This document shows, piece by piece, positions 32,587 to 43,709 of a stretch of 64,000 bases of DNA. The stretch comes from Nectonema munidae (taxonomy: Eukaryota > Nematomorpha > Nectonematoida > Nectonematidae). The stretch is taken from positions 684,501-748,500 of the forward strand of contig JAUIRK010000889.1 in NCBI GenBank assembly GCA_030549495.1, written 5' to 3'. Within the stretch, counting starts at the first letter, position 1, and each line of letters begins with the position of its first letter. The notes under the pieces were generated by a model. The model was not told the origin of the DNA and searched no databases. It was given only the letters and a program-made list of their open reading frames with translations. The position numbers and the translations under genes are program-made.

Positions 32587-35290
32587 ATATAATAATTTTT
32601 CCATATTTTTCTATAAAAAAGAATATCAATTTTAATAAATCAAAATTTAATAACCTCAATTTTAATCAACTCAATTTTTACGAAATAGTTAGTTCAAATT
32701 GATTGGGGTATATTGAACATGGAATATTTCAATATACTTTCTCAGATTAATATTTCTTTATCAAATCACCATTAAATAAACGATAATTTCATTTTAAATT
32801 AATGCAATGAATCAGCATTATATTTGTTTTTTTATTTTTGGAATGTTAAATAGGATTTTTGAATAAAAGTGAATATATTTCTAGTTCAGCATTATATAAT
32901 AATGCTTTTAAGGATAAGAATTTTTATCAATGGGGATGCATCCTTTTCTTCAATTATTTACTGTGCAAAATCCGCTGAGTGGTTTTGTAACATGTTGACC
33001 TGTGACACTTGACCACATAAAAATAAATTTTCAATTATTTGGTATTGACCACTAATTCTAACTATTAAAAACTTATAAGTTAGTAATTTTTTCTAACTAA
33101 GAAACTAAATAATTGACAAAAAAATTAACTGAATAAAATAAAATTTATTAAAATGAATTAAAGAGAAACATATTTTTAATTTATATACTTTTAACTTTTT
33201 TTCCAACCAGCATAAGCAAAGATAGAAAAAAATTCTTCAATATGGAACTTAAAATCAACCTGCGAACCAAAAATTTTTTCAGTATAATTAAAGTATAAAT
33301 AAGACCTTCACTATACAAAAACTTTTTTACTTTCATAATATAAAATAATTCACAAAAAATGTGAATGTCCTTACAGTAAAAAAACATTTTTGTTTAATGG
33401 AGCTATCTATAATAAAAACTCATAGATACTGATGATTCTGTTATGATACTCTCTTCTTGACAGAAAAAATGGGAGAAAGGTATTTTATAAAATAAAAAGC
33501 ATCAAAAAGTTCTACTTATATATTTGATATAGTTTATAACGAAGTCGGTTATAACAAAATTCTTTTTATAACAAAAAAATTTGCTGGCCTTGTCAAAATC
33601 TCCTCCTTATTATGATTAAAACATCCTATAATCCAGTCAAATATAAAGAAATTTCTCAAAGAGCATACTAATTTCCTAGCCCCTTTCCACAAAGTCATTA
33701 TTCCTGATATAAGATAGCTCCCCATAAAAGTTTATTGACGGGTTGGAAGGTCTTGGATATTTAAAAGTCTGCTGTTTAACAAAGGATTTTCATGAATTTT
33801 ATTTCAACCGAATTGTGGAGTTAACTGATGATATTATGACCAAGCGCTAGAGTGTTGTAAACAGCAGAGTCAGCATAGACTTTCTTAAAGACTCGATCAT
33901 CTTATTTTTATATTTATGACTTTTATGTTCACTTGTACTTCAGAGAACTCAACCCACAAGATATTGACTGCGAGGCGACACAAACCCATACACGTTGATC
34001 CCCCTGCACACTTTTTTAATCTGCAAAGTGTCTCAGTTGTGTGATGCTTGTTCGTACTCCCCTTAATAATTTTAATACAAACGTTGGATGCAGGCAAAAT
34101 CTCCTTACTCAATAAATAAGGAACGACCTTATTCTCAACATGATTAATTACGCAATTGCACTTTTCAAATGTTTGACTTGTGTCACACTGTTAGCAGATA
34201 TCTTTTTTGCCAACACTACTGAATCTCGAAAGTCACCGCCACGTCGTATATACAATAAAGATAAATCTTTTTTCACAACTCTTCGATGATATGTCGACTA
34301 CAATGGTAAGTTGTAATAATAAGCGTGTACTTGAATTAATTCCGTCTCACTAAATTCGGTTACGATCCAATGGAGTAATATGCCTGCTTCAAATATTTTC
34401 GTCATCGCCCACACCACCCAGAGATCATGGGTTTTTTGACTAAAAATTGGAAGTGGTTGACCGTTCTCTGATACGCTTAATCCATGCATGCCCACGACAA
34501 ACAGACGACTTTGAAAATTTATATTATATATCGCCTACATTTCTTAGAAATATTTGGCATCAAAAACAAGCTTGGTATATACGATACTAACAAAAATTTA
34601 TGGCTCTAATTGATATCAAGGTTATATAATTTTCATATCAACTATAATGTAAAAACAAGACTGTCTTACTATCTATGAAATTTAATGGCTAACCCTTACA
34701 ATACATGTATAAGATTTAACATATTCATTCTGAATTTATGATACCCAAATATTTTTAAATATGACTCTCTTTTATCAATTAAATCAATAACTAAATTCAA
34801 TGGGAACGAAAAGATATAATATAGAATGAAGCGATAACAATAAAGAGATTATTTGTGAATAAAATTTCGTCTTAGCATTAAGCTTTGTCGAAAATAAACG
34901 TTTTAAAATTTTCTATCTTTTACATTTGATAAAGCTTTAGTGTTCTAGTAAAATTTAAATCATCGCTTTATTTTGTCTTTACTTCATCTTGATTTATCTC
35001 TTTGTTCATATTTTACCACGATTGAACAGCGCAAGTTAAATATAATTTGAATATGGAGATAACATTTTAGGTATTGCATTCTTTGAAGCATAAACCTTTA
35101 CCCTATTAGCCGTTGGCTTAATTTTCAATTCGGTTTTTTACTTTTTATGATAAAGAAAATATATAGATCGTAAAATGTTTGAAACTTTCAATAAAATTCT
35201 GGCTGATTTTTTAATAACCATTAAAATATTTTGTTTCTAACACAATTTTGTGGAAATTAAAGCTGTAAGACAATATATATACTTTTTACA
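32587..35290. other. AT-rich stretch with traces only
   Basis: At 33530-33576 three TTATAAC(A/G)A blocks recall a Tigger terminus but no partner end is seen. On the minus strand 33897-34512 is richer in GC than its surroundings and has two frames of 65-71 residues that I cannot assign. Otherwise nothing recognisable. Confidence 0.45.
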
Positions 35291-35508
35291 TATACCATTT
35301 TTACTTCTCAATTATCTTTTTTTAGTTCTAAATTGTCTTTTTTCACTCTAATATGTCTTTTTTCAATTCTAATTAGTCTTTTTTAAGTTGTAAAATGTCT
35401 TTTTTTAAACGATCTTTCTAAAATGAAATTGAAAAAAGACAATTATGGCTTAAAAAGGCAATTTAAGAACCTAAAAAAGACAAATTATAAAGAAGTAAAA
35501 ATGGTATA
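35291..35508. mobile_element. Foldback-type miniature element with tandem-repeat arms
   Basis: 218 bp, almost entirely palindromic. Perfect 18-bp ends: TATACCATTTTTACTTCT and its complement. The left arm is four to five copies of a unit of about 22 bp (TTCTAATTAGTCTTTTTT-like); the right arm carries the complementary units (AAAAAAGACAA). Only about 25 bases form the loop. No coding region. Same family as 27031-27576 and 58891-58992. Confidence 0.88.
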
Positions 35509-35576
35509 GCACAGAATTAGTGCATTTATAAAGTAATATTTTTATTACTCTAATTTCTTCTAGAAAACTGATTAAC

Positions 35577-35700
35577 CCTTGGTGAAATGCGAAAACATTA
35601 TCTCATAAAATAAAAATCATCTGCATGTTATATAAAAACTCATTGAAAAATATAGGCAGACGATTAGTTTTGAAAACCTGACTGCTCAGATTTTTGAAAA
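35577..35700 (+). mobile_element. TTAA-flanked miniature element, degraded copy
   Basis: TTAA at 35573-35576 followed by CCCTTGGTGA; TTAA again at 35701-35704. It has one AGGCAGACGATTAG block like the others but has lost the terminal GGG at the right. Confidence 0.5.
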
Positions 35701-35786
35701 TTAATCAACTGCTTATCTTTTTCAATGAGTTTTTATTAATTAAACTCTTAACTATCGAATTACCCTTTGAACTAAAAATAGATTAA

Positions 35787-35915
35787 CCCTTTCCTGACTA
35801 GAAAAATCAGACGATATTTATAAAAAGCAGAAGATTCATATACAAAACTGTTTGAAAAAGCAGACGAAGGTAAAATTGTTTGTGTATCATATATGATACA
35901 CTGGTCACGAAAGGG
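35787..35915 (+). mobile_element. TTAA-flanked miniature element copy with ATATAT hairpin
   Basis: Starts TTAA-CCCTTTCCTGACTAG and ends CTGGTCACGAAAGGG, followed three bases later by TTAA. Interior blocks CAGACGATATT, GCAGAAGATTCATAT and GCAGACGAAGG. Next to the right end sits a perfect 16-bp palindrome, GTATCATATATGATAC. Confidence 0.85.
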
Positions 35916-36200
35916 TTGTTAAAAAGAATTATCTTAATTTTTATTGCTTGTAGCGAATACCGAATATAATAAATTTGACAGTTATTTATCTTATATTCAC
36001 ATTATACTAAAAATAAAATATAGTTTGATCTTAAAACTAATCCAAGTAGTTAATCTTATGATTTAGACGTTTTTAAATAATTTTTTGTTTTTTTTGAGAA
36101 TTTATATAATACCCAAAAACTGTATACTTAATTTTTTGATATGAAAAACAAAAACATTTCAATCCTTTTTCCAATACTAATCTTCTTTGTCAAGCTTTAA

Positions 36201-36306
36201 CCCATTTATGACCAATGTTCCCAAAGGGAACCCAGACGAATTGCTACTTTAAATGGAATTAAATAGGAATTACTAAAGTCGTCTGCTTTGCTTGGTTATA
36301 AATGGG
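36201..36306 (-). mobile_element. TTAA-flanked miniature element, short copy
   Basis: 106 bp with TTAA on both sides (36197-36200, 36307-36310). Ends CCCATTTATGACCAATG and TTGGTTATAAATGGG. The hairpin near the left end is GTTCCCAAAGGGAAC. It keeps GTCGTCTGC, the complement of the GCAGACGA block, and has a shortened centre, so it reads in the minus orientation. Confidence 0.85.
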
Positions 36307-36446
36307 TTAAAACTATAAATAAAATATATATAAACAAACAATAAGAACTAAAATGTATAGATTATATCTTAAAAAAGCTAACTATTTATCTTTAGTTTTT
36401 ATCAGTCAAATAATTATTTTTTTCCTTACTTCCATTTTGTATTTAA

Positions 36447-36690
36447 CCCTCTGATGACTAGTAAGGCATCCGTGTGCAAAGAAATGAAAACCGTCTTTAA
36501 AATCCCATTGAAGAAAGAGAGCATGCTACCAATCTTCAAAATTGTAGTGCTCAGCAACAACAAAAAGCTAAAAAACAACATTAACTCTACTAACGAGTTA
36601 ATAAAGATTCCTGTTTTTATCTCGTATTTTAATCCTTTAATTAAGGAGCAGCAGGACGCCCGTTTTGAAAGAAATTAAAATCGTCTGATT
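36447..36690 (+). repeat. Probable disrupted copy of the TTAA miniature family
   Basis: Starts TTAA-CCCTCTGATGACTAG at 36443 and contains AAATCGTCTGATTT near 36680, but no matching right end. Likely disrupted by an insertion; extent uncertain. Confidence 0.4.
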
Positions 36691-38483
36691 TAAACATATA
36701 AAATCCCATTGAAAATCAAAGCATATTAGTTTTATAAAAATATTTGGCTCAAATGCATATATGATTTCCAATTCCAATAAACTTTGTATAATGATTCAAC
36801 AGAAATATTTGATACGTTCCAAGGACCACTCTTTCATATATCATTTGGTCTTAAATGCTGAATCCAGAATCAGCTACCTCTTTCCTTCCTACTTAAAATG
36901 CGATAGTAACTTTTACTGAAAATTTATACTTTAATATATATTAGGCTTTGGAAGAAATTGAAATTGATCTAGTTTATTCAAGTTTTATTCAATCACCAGC
37001 TCTTTACGAAGGCCACTTTTGTTGCTCTATGGTCAGTAGGATGAGAATCGCTCACTAATTGGTATTAGAAATCTTTTGAACGATAAGAGAATAAAAGCTA
37101 ATACAAAATATTCTTTAATAGAAAAAGGAATTAATGCAATACTTTTATATTTCCACTATTTACAACAGTGAAATGGGCTGAGTGGATCAAATGAATCAAA
37201 ATATATCTTAAACCGTTGTTGTATACTTTGTAAAAAAGGTATTAGGATATTTATACGCTTAATTGTTAGGACAATGAATCAAGTATTGATTTTATATCAG
37301 TTGACACCGGGAGATAAATTTGACGAATTATCACTGAAGACATCTTGTTGACTTCAATTACGTAGCAGTCCAAAACCAAGTAAATCACTCTCGACTATAT
37401 ATGAACCCTTCATTTTGTAAAAAATTTCGCCAAATTGGACGTTGTGCTTGTGATATTGAAAATAAAAAAGACTGAAGTGGAGAGCGTGTCATAAACTAAC
37501 TCTAAAAATGTGCCCAAAATGTCACGATGGTGTCCATGTAAATTGTTTTATAAATTTTCACATATATTAAAAATTAGTTTTTAAAAGTATTTCATAATTC
37601 TTTTATTTTTGATGAATTTCTTTGTTTTTATTCAAATTGTTTTCATCAGAAACTTGGTAATGAGTAATGGACAACGTATCATATGTGATACGCCCATTTT
37701 TAAGAAAACTAAAAATTATTTTGTCTTTTTTCATAAATATTTATTTAACCCAAACTGTTAGTTATGTAAAGTTTTGTAAAAATTTATTTGAATTGTCATA
37801 AGGGCTACTTTTTGCTATATAAAAGTATTAATGCATATTTTGTTATCAATGTCTATATGTTTATTTTCTACCATAAAATATGTGCTGCCACTTTAATCTC
37901 ATCAAAAATGAAAATTGTTGTTTGACGTGTAAAAAGTGATGTGATAGATTTTTAATGATTTGATCATGCACACATTGATATCTACAGAAATCTTTAAAAT
38001 ATTTCTTGAGGCGAACATGTATCTACCTCATCTTTTATCTCATTTACAACTCACCAGCGGTATATAGCCTACTCCCCCCCCCCCCTATGAAAAATAACTT
38101 CGAAAATTATTCTTACTAATTTTGCTTTTTCCTAAAACAATACTTGTTGGTAGTTGATTACGTTTATGTCAACGATATGACAAGTCGAATTCTAAAAGAC
38201 ATAATACAGCTCTCGTATTCTCTGAAGACTTTTAGCAAAATTGCAAAAATTTTTAATAGATTTCGCCCCCTCCCCCTATAGGAAATTTCTGGATCCGCCA
38301 CTGGTGATTCTAGTGAATGAGATTCGAGTGTGGCCAATAGTTAAAGGTGTGCGCCATAAACATTTCTATTTTTACTAGCGTTTTGATAACTAATTCAGTT
38401 TCTCTATGATGATATCAATCAGAATGATAGATAAACGCATACTTTAGTTCGTAGTTATCAGTTTTTTTTCTTTTGATTTTTAG
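36691..38483. other. Stretch before the first recognised KCNH exon
   Basis: No exon recognised. Contains an isolated GTATCATATGTGATAC palindrome (37677-37692) like that of the TTAA miniature family, a 12-base C-run (38074-38085), and at 38265-38303 an end reading GGATCCGCCACTG after a C-rich block. That end recalls hAT-type termini, but no partner end with a matching duplication is found. Confidence 0.5.
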
Positions 38484-38687
38484 GTTCTTAGTCTTGGAAC
38501 TGAAGATTTGCCACAATACAAATTTACAGAAAAACCGAGAGTGCACCAAGGAACAGTTCTCCACTTTTCTCCTTTCAAAGCGATCTGGGATTGGATAATA
38601 CTACTCCTTGTTCTCTATACTGCCATCGTCACACCATTTGTTGCTGCATTTCTGCTTAATTACAGATCCGCCCGTCACCGGGCACAG
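38484..38687 (+). CDS. KCNH/ERG (seizure-type) K+ channel, exon with S1
   Basis: This 204-bp exon encodes 68 residues in phase 0 to 0. The start follows a pyrimidine tract and TTTTTAG; the end is CAG before GTAACG. It reads [31 protein letters not shown] (the conserved pre-S1 block HxxTxLHYSPFKAxWDW of ERG channels) and [21 protein letters not shown], which is S1. Together with exons at 46653, 47840, 53990, 56646 and 62939 it forms the transmembrane core of a voltage-gated potassium channel of the ether-a-go-go-related subfamily (Drosophila seizure, vertebrate KCNH2). Such channels sit in the plasma membrane as tetramers and repolarise excitable cells. The upstream PAS-bearing exons are not found in this window. 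The S1-S2 loop ([10 protein letters not shown]) is divergent. Confidence 0.95.
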
Positions 38688-39532
38688 GTAACGAATAACC
38701 TCCTTATTTATTATTTTTTCCAAAGAAATATTATAACAATTTTCTTTTATAAAATTATTGAATGCCATCAAAAATTCTCAGCTGTATAATTGGCAGACTT
38801 AATTAACATTAACATTGACAAGATTGCTAGTGCCGAATATATAATAAAAAAGTTTCATAAATATAAATACAAATGTAGGATACAGCTTCATTTATCAATT
38901 CAAACGTATCTCGAAGCTCCTTTATATGAAAACAAACCTTATATTTCTGATGAGAGGCTTGATTCTATAACATTACTTTAAACAGTAAGCTTTGAGAATT
39001 ACATTAAAAACTTTTATTGGTTATCTTTGAATATGAAAATTAAAAAAATTGGGTTTTATGAATGGAATTCATGAAAAATTAAAAATAGTAGTTATATTCT
39101 TGACTTCAAGTATTAAAATAAGGACTTATATAAAGAGAAATGGTATAACTTTGGTCCAAATGATCAATAATTGCATAAAAGGAATATTTTGTTCAAATTG
39201 AAATGATCTTTTCCGAGTTCAATCTTATCATTTTTTTCTACTGCTTAATTTTCAACTTTGAAATCTTCCATATGTAAATTTTCCAACTTAAAATTTCCTT
39301 AAAACCAAATTTTTGTTTTGTTTTTTTTCTAAATTATAATATTCTTTCACAGAACCTCTGTCTCTTATTTATTCTCATAATTTGAACGTATCCAAAATTT
39401 GTTTCAACAAATGGTGAATCTTTCAAATATATTAATCATATAAAATTTATTTTTCTGTTATATTAATAATTACAGAAATAGGCTATATATCCTATGTTAA
39501 ATGAACATTTTTCCTCTTTTTTTACCACTGTA

Positions 39533-40168
39533 CAGTAAACTCTCAAAAACTTGGGTAACCGTAAAATTATTTCAAGTTTACAGAAGTTCGAGTTGTTGGA
39601 TATCATTTAGTACGATGTTCTCAATTTTGTAAAATGAATACATTTTTGATAATGACTATTCTGGAATATTGTCAAACGCTAATTTAAGGGAGTAACACTG
39701 GAAATTTTAAATATATTTTATTTTATAAAAAAAATAATAAGGACGATTTTATACCTAAATTGGATAAATTACATGGAAAAGATTTCGAGACTTTGTGTTT
39801 CCCCGATAAAGACAATAATAAAGCATGTCATAATTCGAAGCAATTTATTAATGCTGCTAATATCTCATACAACAAAATGAAGGAATTTGATTAACACTTT
39901 TATTGATTTGTCATTAAAACTCCGTATTCAATGCATCTGAAATATTTAGCAACATGATTGACTGCAAAGCATAGAAAATTGTTATTGAGAATAATTGAAT
40001 TTCGAATTTGAGTTAACCAAAGTTCAGATGTAAGTTCACTTCAAAACACGCATGAATACTTCTAGTTAAAAGAAATTTAGACTTATCCGACTTTGAGTTA
40101 AATGAATAATAATTTAACATGTGTGAGCAATTCGACTTATCCGATCTCCAGTTTTCTCGAGTTTAGGG
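39533..40168. mobile_element. Tigger/pogo-like non-autonomous element (636 bp)
   Basis: The left end CAGTAAACTCTCAAAAACTT and the right end TTTTCTCGAGTTTAGGG are inverted, flanked by TA at 39531-39532 and 40169-40170. Subterminal TTCGAGTT/GACTTATCCGA blocks are the usual Tigger style. At about 39743-39892 a frame reads FIPKLDKLHGKDFETLCFPDK, with no domain I can name. No transposase core is present. Confidence 0.7.
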
Positions 40169-41778
40169 TATATTTATAAATAGATATCGCCATAAGAAAT
40201 CAACTACATTTTGAAACTTATCACAACTCAATTTTAACCAAAATTCATCTTTTTTTCCTTATTTCATCCTTATTTTTTACAAAACCTAATGTCAAGAACT
40301 TGTGAAGTGTAATAAAATATCAACGAAAAAAAAATTGACGAAAAACGACTTAGCTTTTTTAACTTAACTTTTAACTTATCAATTTCCTTTGAAAAAGATT
40401 TCATTGTTTAATTTAATGGTAATAAAAAATTAGAAAATAGAAGAATAGAATTGACAATTGGATAGACATTAGGAGAACAAGAGTTCTGTTCAAAACTGTT
40501 ATTATAGTGGACAGTTTAAAAGGCAGTTTGATAGTTATTATCTTGACACTTAAACCAACTAAACCAATCATAGATTTGTTCAATTGAATCGAATTTGTAA
40601 ATATTTATCTTGAGTTTTAAGCAATACAAGGAAATAGTTATCATTTCACCAAACATATTGTCTGAATGTTCTTTAAGTATAAACAAGGAGTCATTGTATC
40701 AAAAAAGCAGTGTGAGATGATATACGCTACAATAAAAAAGATGATTAAAATAAGATATAGCTAAAAAGTTTTCGCAAGGGAGTATTTGCTTCACAAATAA
40801 TAAAAGAAAGTTCACCATATCTTCAGCTTAAATCTATATCTCTGCACACTAATGCCTCAATAACTTTTTCATATTTGACTTTATAGCTGGTGGTGGCCAG
40901 CCTTTCCATAGAAAGGGGACATCGAGTGCATGTGCGTAATATGTATTCAAAGTAGAAGAATAATGCAATGTGTTCATTTCATATTAATCATTCAATTCAA
41001 ATACACTTCTTAAAATTTACTGAATAAATTTTTTCAATGTTTCTTTCTAAAATTGTTTTTAATTTATTAAAATAAAAACTTAAATAACCATTTTTAGTTC
41101 GAATTTGTGTTTTTCAATTTTATCTTTCCATTTCTATTTTTATTTAGTCTTTAAACTAGCGTTAAATAAATGTAAAGAATATTTTCTCATATTTTTCAAT
41201 AAGTACGAGCCTTCAACTCAAAGTTTAATCAAAAAATTTGGTTATATCAAAATCTGCGTTGTGTTGTCAATCAAAAATCTATCAAAGTTCTAAAGAATAA
41301 ATGTCTAAAAAATTTTCCTTAATTTAAAAATGTTATTATATTTATTTGCATTTTTTAATTTGATTTATTTTTTGTATTACTTTTTAGAATAGATTCTTAA
41401 GTAATGCAAAACAAAGAACAAATTTAAAAACTCAAATTACAATGTTTTTAAATCGAAAAAAAACTATGAGTTATTGATCTTTTAAACGTGAATAGATTTT
41501 TGATTGGCAGCTCAAAGCGAATTATTTAACAAAAAATTTTTGATAAAACTCAGTTGAAAGATAAAATTTACTTTGTTATTTTTACTTTGTTGATTTCTTT
41601 ATACACGTTTTCACCGATTTATTTAACACCTTTTAAAACACAAGAAAAAATGAAATATTGATTTGTTGTGCTTGAGAAATCTAATATAGAATTTAAAAAA
41701 GATTAATTGGAATTAAATTGGTTTATAATACAGATAATATAATAGTATTAGTAGGAATCGAAACAATTCACGTTAAAT

Positions 41779-41848
41779 GCCTCAACTGGCGAACCCCAGA
41801 CCTCTGAGTGACAAGTCCAGCGTGCTCCACCACTTAAACCATAGAGAG
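41779..41848 (-). repeat. tRNA-like sequence (pseudo-tRNA or tRNA-derived SINE head)
   Basis: On the minus strand the order is a TGGTTTAAGTGGTGGAGCAC box (A-box-like), CTGGACTTGTCACTCAG (an anticodon-arm-like hairpin whose loop would put TGT, threonine, at the anticodon), GAGGTC, then GGGGTTCGCC (B-box-like), with TTGAGGC at the 3' side. The acceptor stem does not pair well, so it is not a functional tRNA. It may be the head of a tRNA-derived SINE, but I see no clear body or tail. Confidence 0.6.
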
Positions 41849-42111
41849 AAATAATATAAAATCTAACCGTGTTACCAGAACATTAGTTTTAATGATCTTT
41901 CGTATATCTTGTATATATTCTGAAAAAAACCGTTTTGAACTGTACAATATAGTTTTCATATTTTTTTAATCATCTAGTCTTTTTTTAATATAAATTTTCG
42001 GTTTTATAATTACACTTATATTGTAACAAAATTATAAAACATGTAGTCATTTTACTATTGTGAAAAATTATAAAATGAATTAGGAATGTACAAATATAAA
42101 GTGCCTACCTT

Positions 42112-43386
42112 CGCTTACCACACATAGGCTTTTTACTCCATTCAGCATTTTCAATGTGTTTTTTCTTGTAATAAAATATATATAACGTACCAAATGATTA
42201 CTATTTAATTTTGTCTCATTTTGTGAGGCATAAGTAGATGTCAATTTCAAAATATTCCTAATCTCACAGACTCCATTTTTTTGAGGTTTTTCTGCCTACC
42301 AAAAAAATCTTTTTTTTTGAAATTTTTAAATTTCGATTTTAAAAGAGCATGAGTGAAATTCCATGCATAATAAGTAAAAGTGCCTACTTCATAATTGTCT
42401 AAGAACATTCTAACCATCACAAAACGCAGTTTTAAGATAAATTTTAACGCCATCTAAGTTTGATAATTTTTAGTTTTCGTCTGATTCCATATTTCATACC
42501 TTTTTCATATAATTTGTATCTATAAGTAACTATATAAAAATGAATTTTTAGGAACTGAGAACACAATTTATAAAAACAGAGAATTTCTGAAAGGAAAAAA
42601 ATGAGCGTGAAAAGTGATCAGATTTTCAAAAAAAAAAAAGAACAGTGCAAGATAAAAAATCAAATCAATATTGGTATATTTTCCTAAAATAAAACTCAAT
42701 TCAATGAAAATGGATTTTGAAATGTCAAAAATATCAGTTTCACTAAAAAAAACACAAAACAAAAATTTAATTTTAAAAAGTTTATTACAAAAAAGAACAT
42801 AAGTCTAACAAAAAGTTAAAAAAACTGAAAATAAGAATAACGATACTATTCTTGTTTTTGATAAAATCTGGCTGAACAGTAAAAAAAGCAAATATAATAC
42901 TTGAATGACAATTAGAGCACAATGATTCACTCAGAGTAAAAATATTTTCTAGTACCCCTCATTCTAAAAAGAAATTCAATAATTGAACAGTATCATCTTG
43001 AAGAACTGCTTTTGAATGTTGGGAATCCTAGAGGGAACCTATAATAAAAAAGAAACTTGTGACTGGCCTTGACATTTGATTAATATTAGCACAAACGTTC
43101 ATTTAAATAAAACAAAGCTTCCGTGAAGAAGTTTTTAAAAAAACTTTTTTACCTCATTTCTGTATAGGAAATGCATTGCTAGGACAGCTGTGCTTAAAAG
43201 TGACTGATGACCACTATATCTTAAAAATTCAACGGTTTCCGTCCATCTTCTACTGTATTTGTAATTAGTGAAGTCTCTAGGCACTCTATTGAAATAATCA
43301 ACTCCACTTTTGTATTTATTACATAAAATCAAGCTTTCAGGTTTTTTATGTGATGTGACAAAATCACCTTTAATATGCTACAATGA
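42112..43386 (-). mobile_element. Truncated piggyBac copy next to the intact one
   Basis: The plus-strand left end CCTTCGCTTACCACA at 42112-42126 followed by GGCTTTTTACTCCA matches the ends at 59473 and, inverted, 46034. Only the C-terminal part of the transposase remains (43135-43386). The match ends within about 10 bases of the left end of the next copy. Confidence 0.7.
43135..43386 (-). pseudogene. piggyBac transposase C-terminal fragment
   Basis: On the minus strand it reads VTSHKKPESLILCNKYKSGVDYFNRVPRDFTNYKYSRRWTE, parallel to the intact neighbour's block that contains NKCGVDSFNRM. The GVD holds the third catalytic Asp. The frame ends ALAMHFLYRNEVKKFF and the cysteine-rich tail is missing. 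Divergence from the neighbour is substantial, so the two are not recent duplicates. Confidence 0.85.
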
Positions 43387-43709
43387 CGGAGCAAGCTTCG
43401 CTTACTACTGTTGTGCTGTTTACTCCAATGTGTTTTTCAAGTCCCATTTCTCAAAAAGAAAAAAATATACAATCAACAAAAATTCCAGCACTTACCTCTC
43501 GTTCATTATTTCAGATAAAAACAAAATTTATAAAAAAAAATTTCATCATAATTTTAGCAACTACTTTTGTATCAAGAGGAGGAGGATGATGATTATGATA
43601 AAAATAGAATGAATTTATTTTTCACCAATAAAATCCAGCGCTTAAAAAATCTTTAAAAAATCAAAGCTAAATGAAATTTATTAAAATAAAAAAACATCAT
43701 GCGTTATAT

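Noticed and set aside
38055-38303. Possible hAT MITE between a CAGCGG end and a CCGCCACTG end
   Set aside because: Both ends are C-rich on the same strand, so they are not inverted, and the 8-bp flanks do not match.
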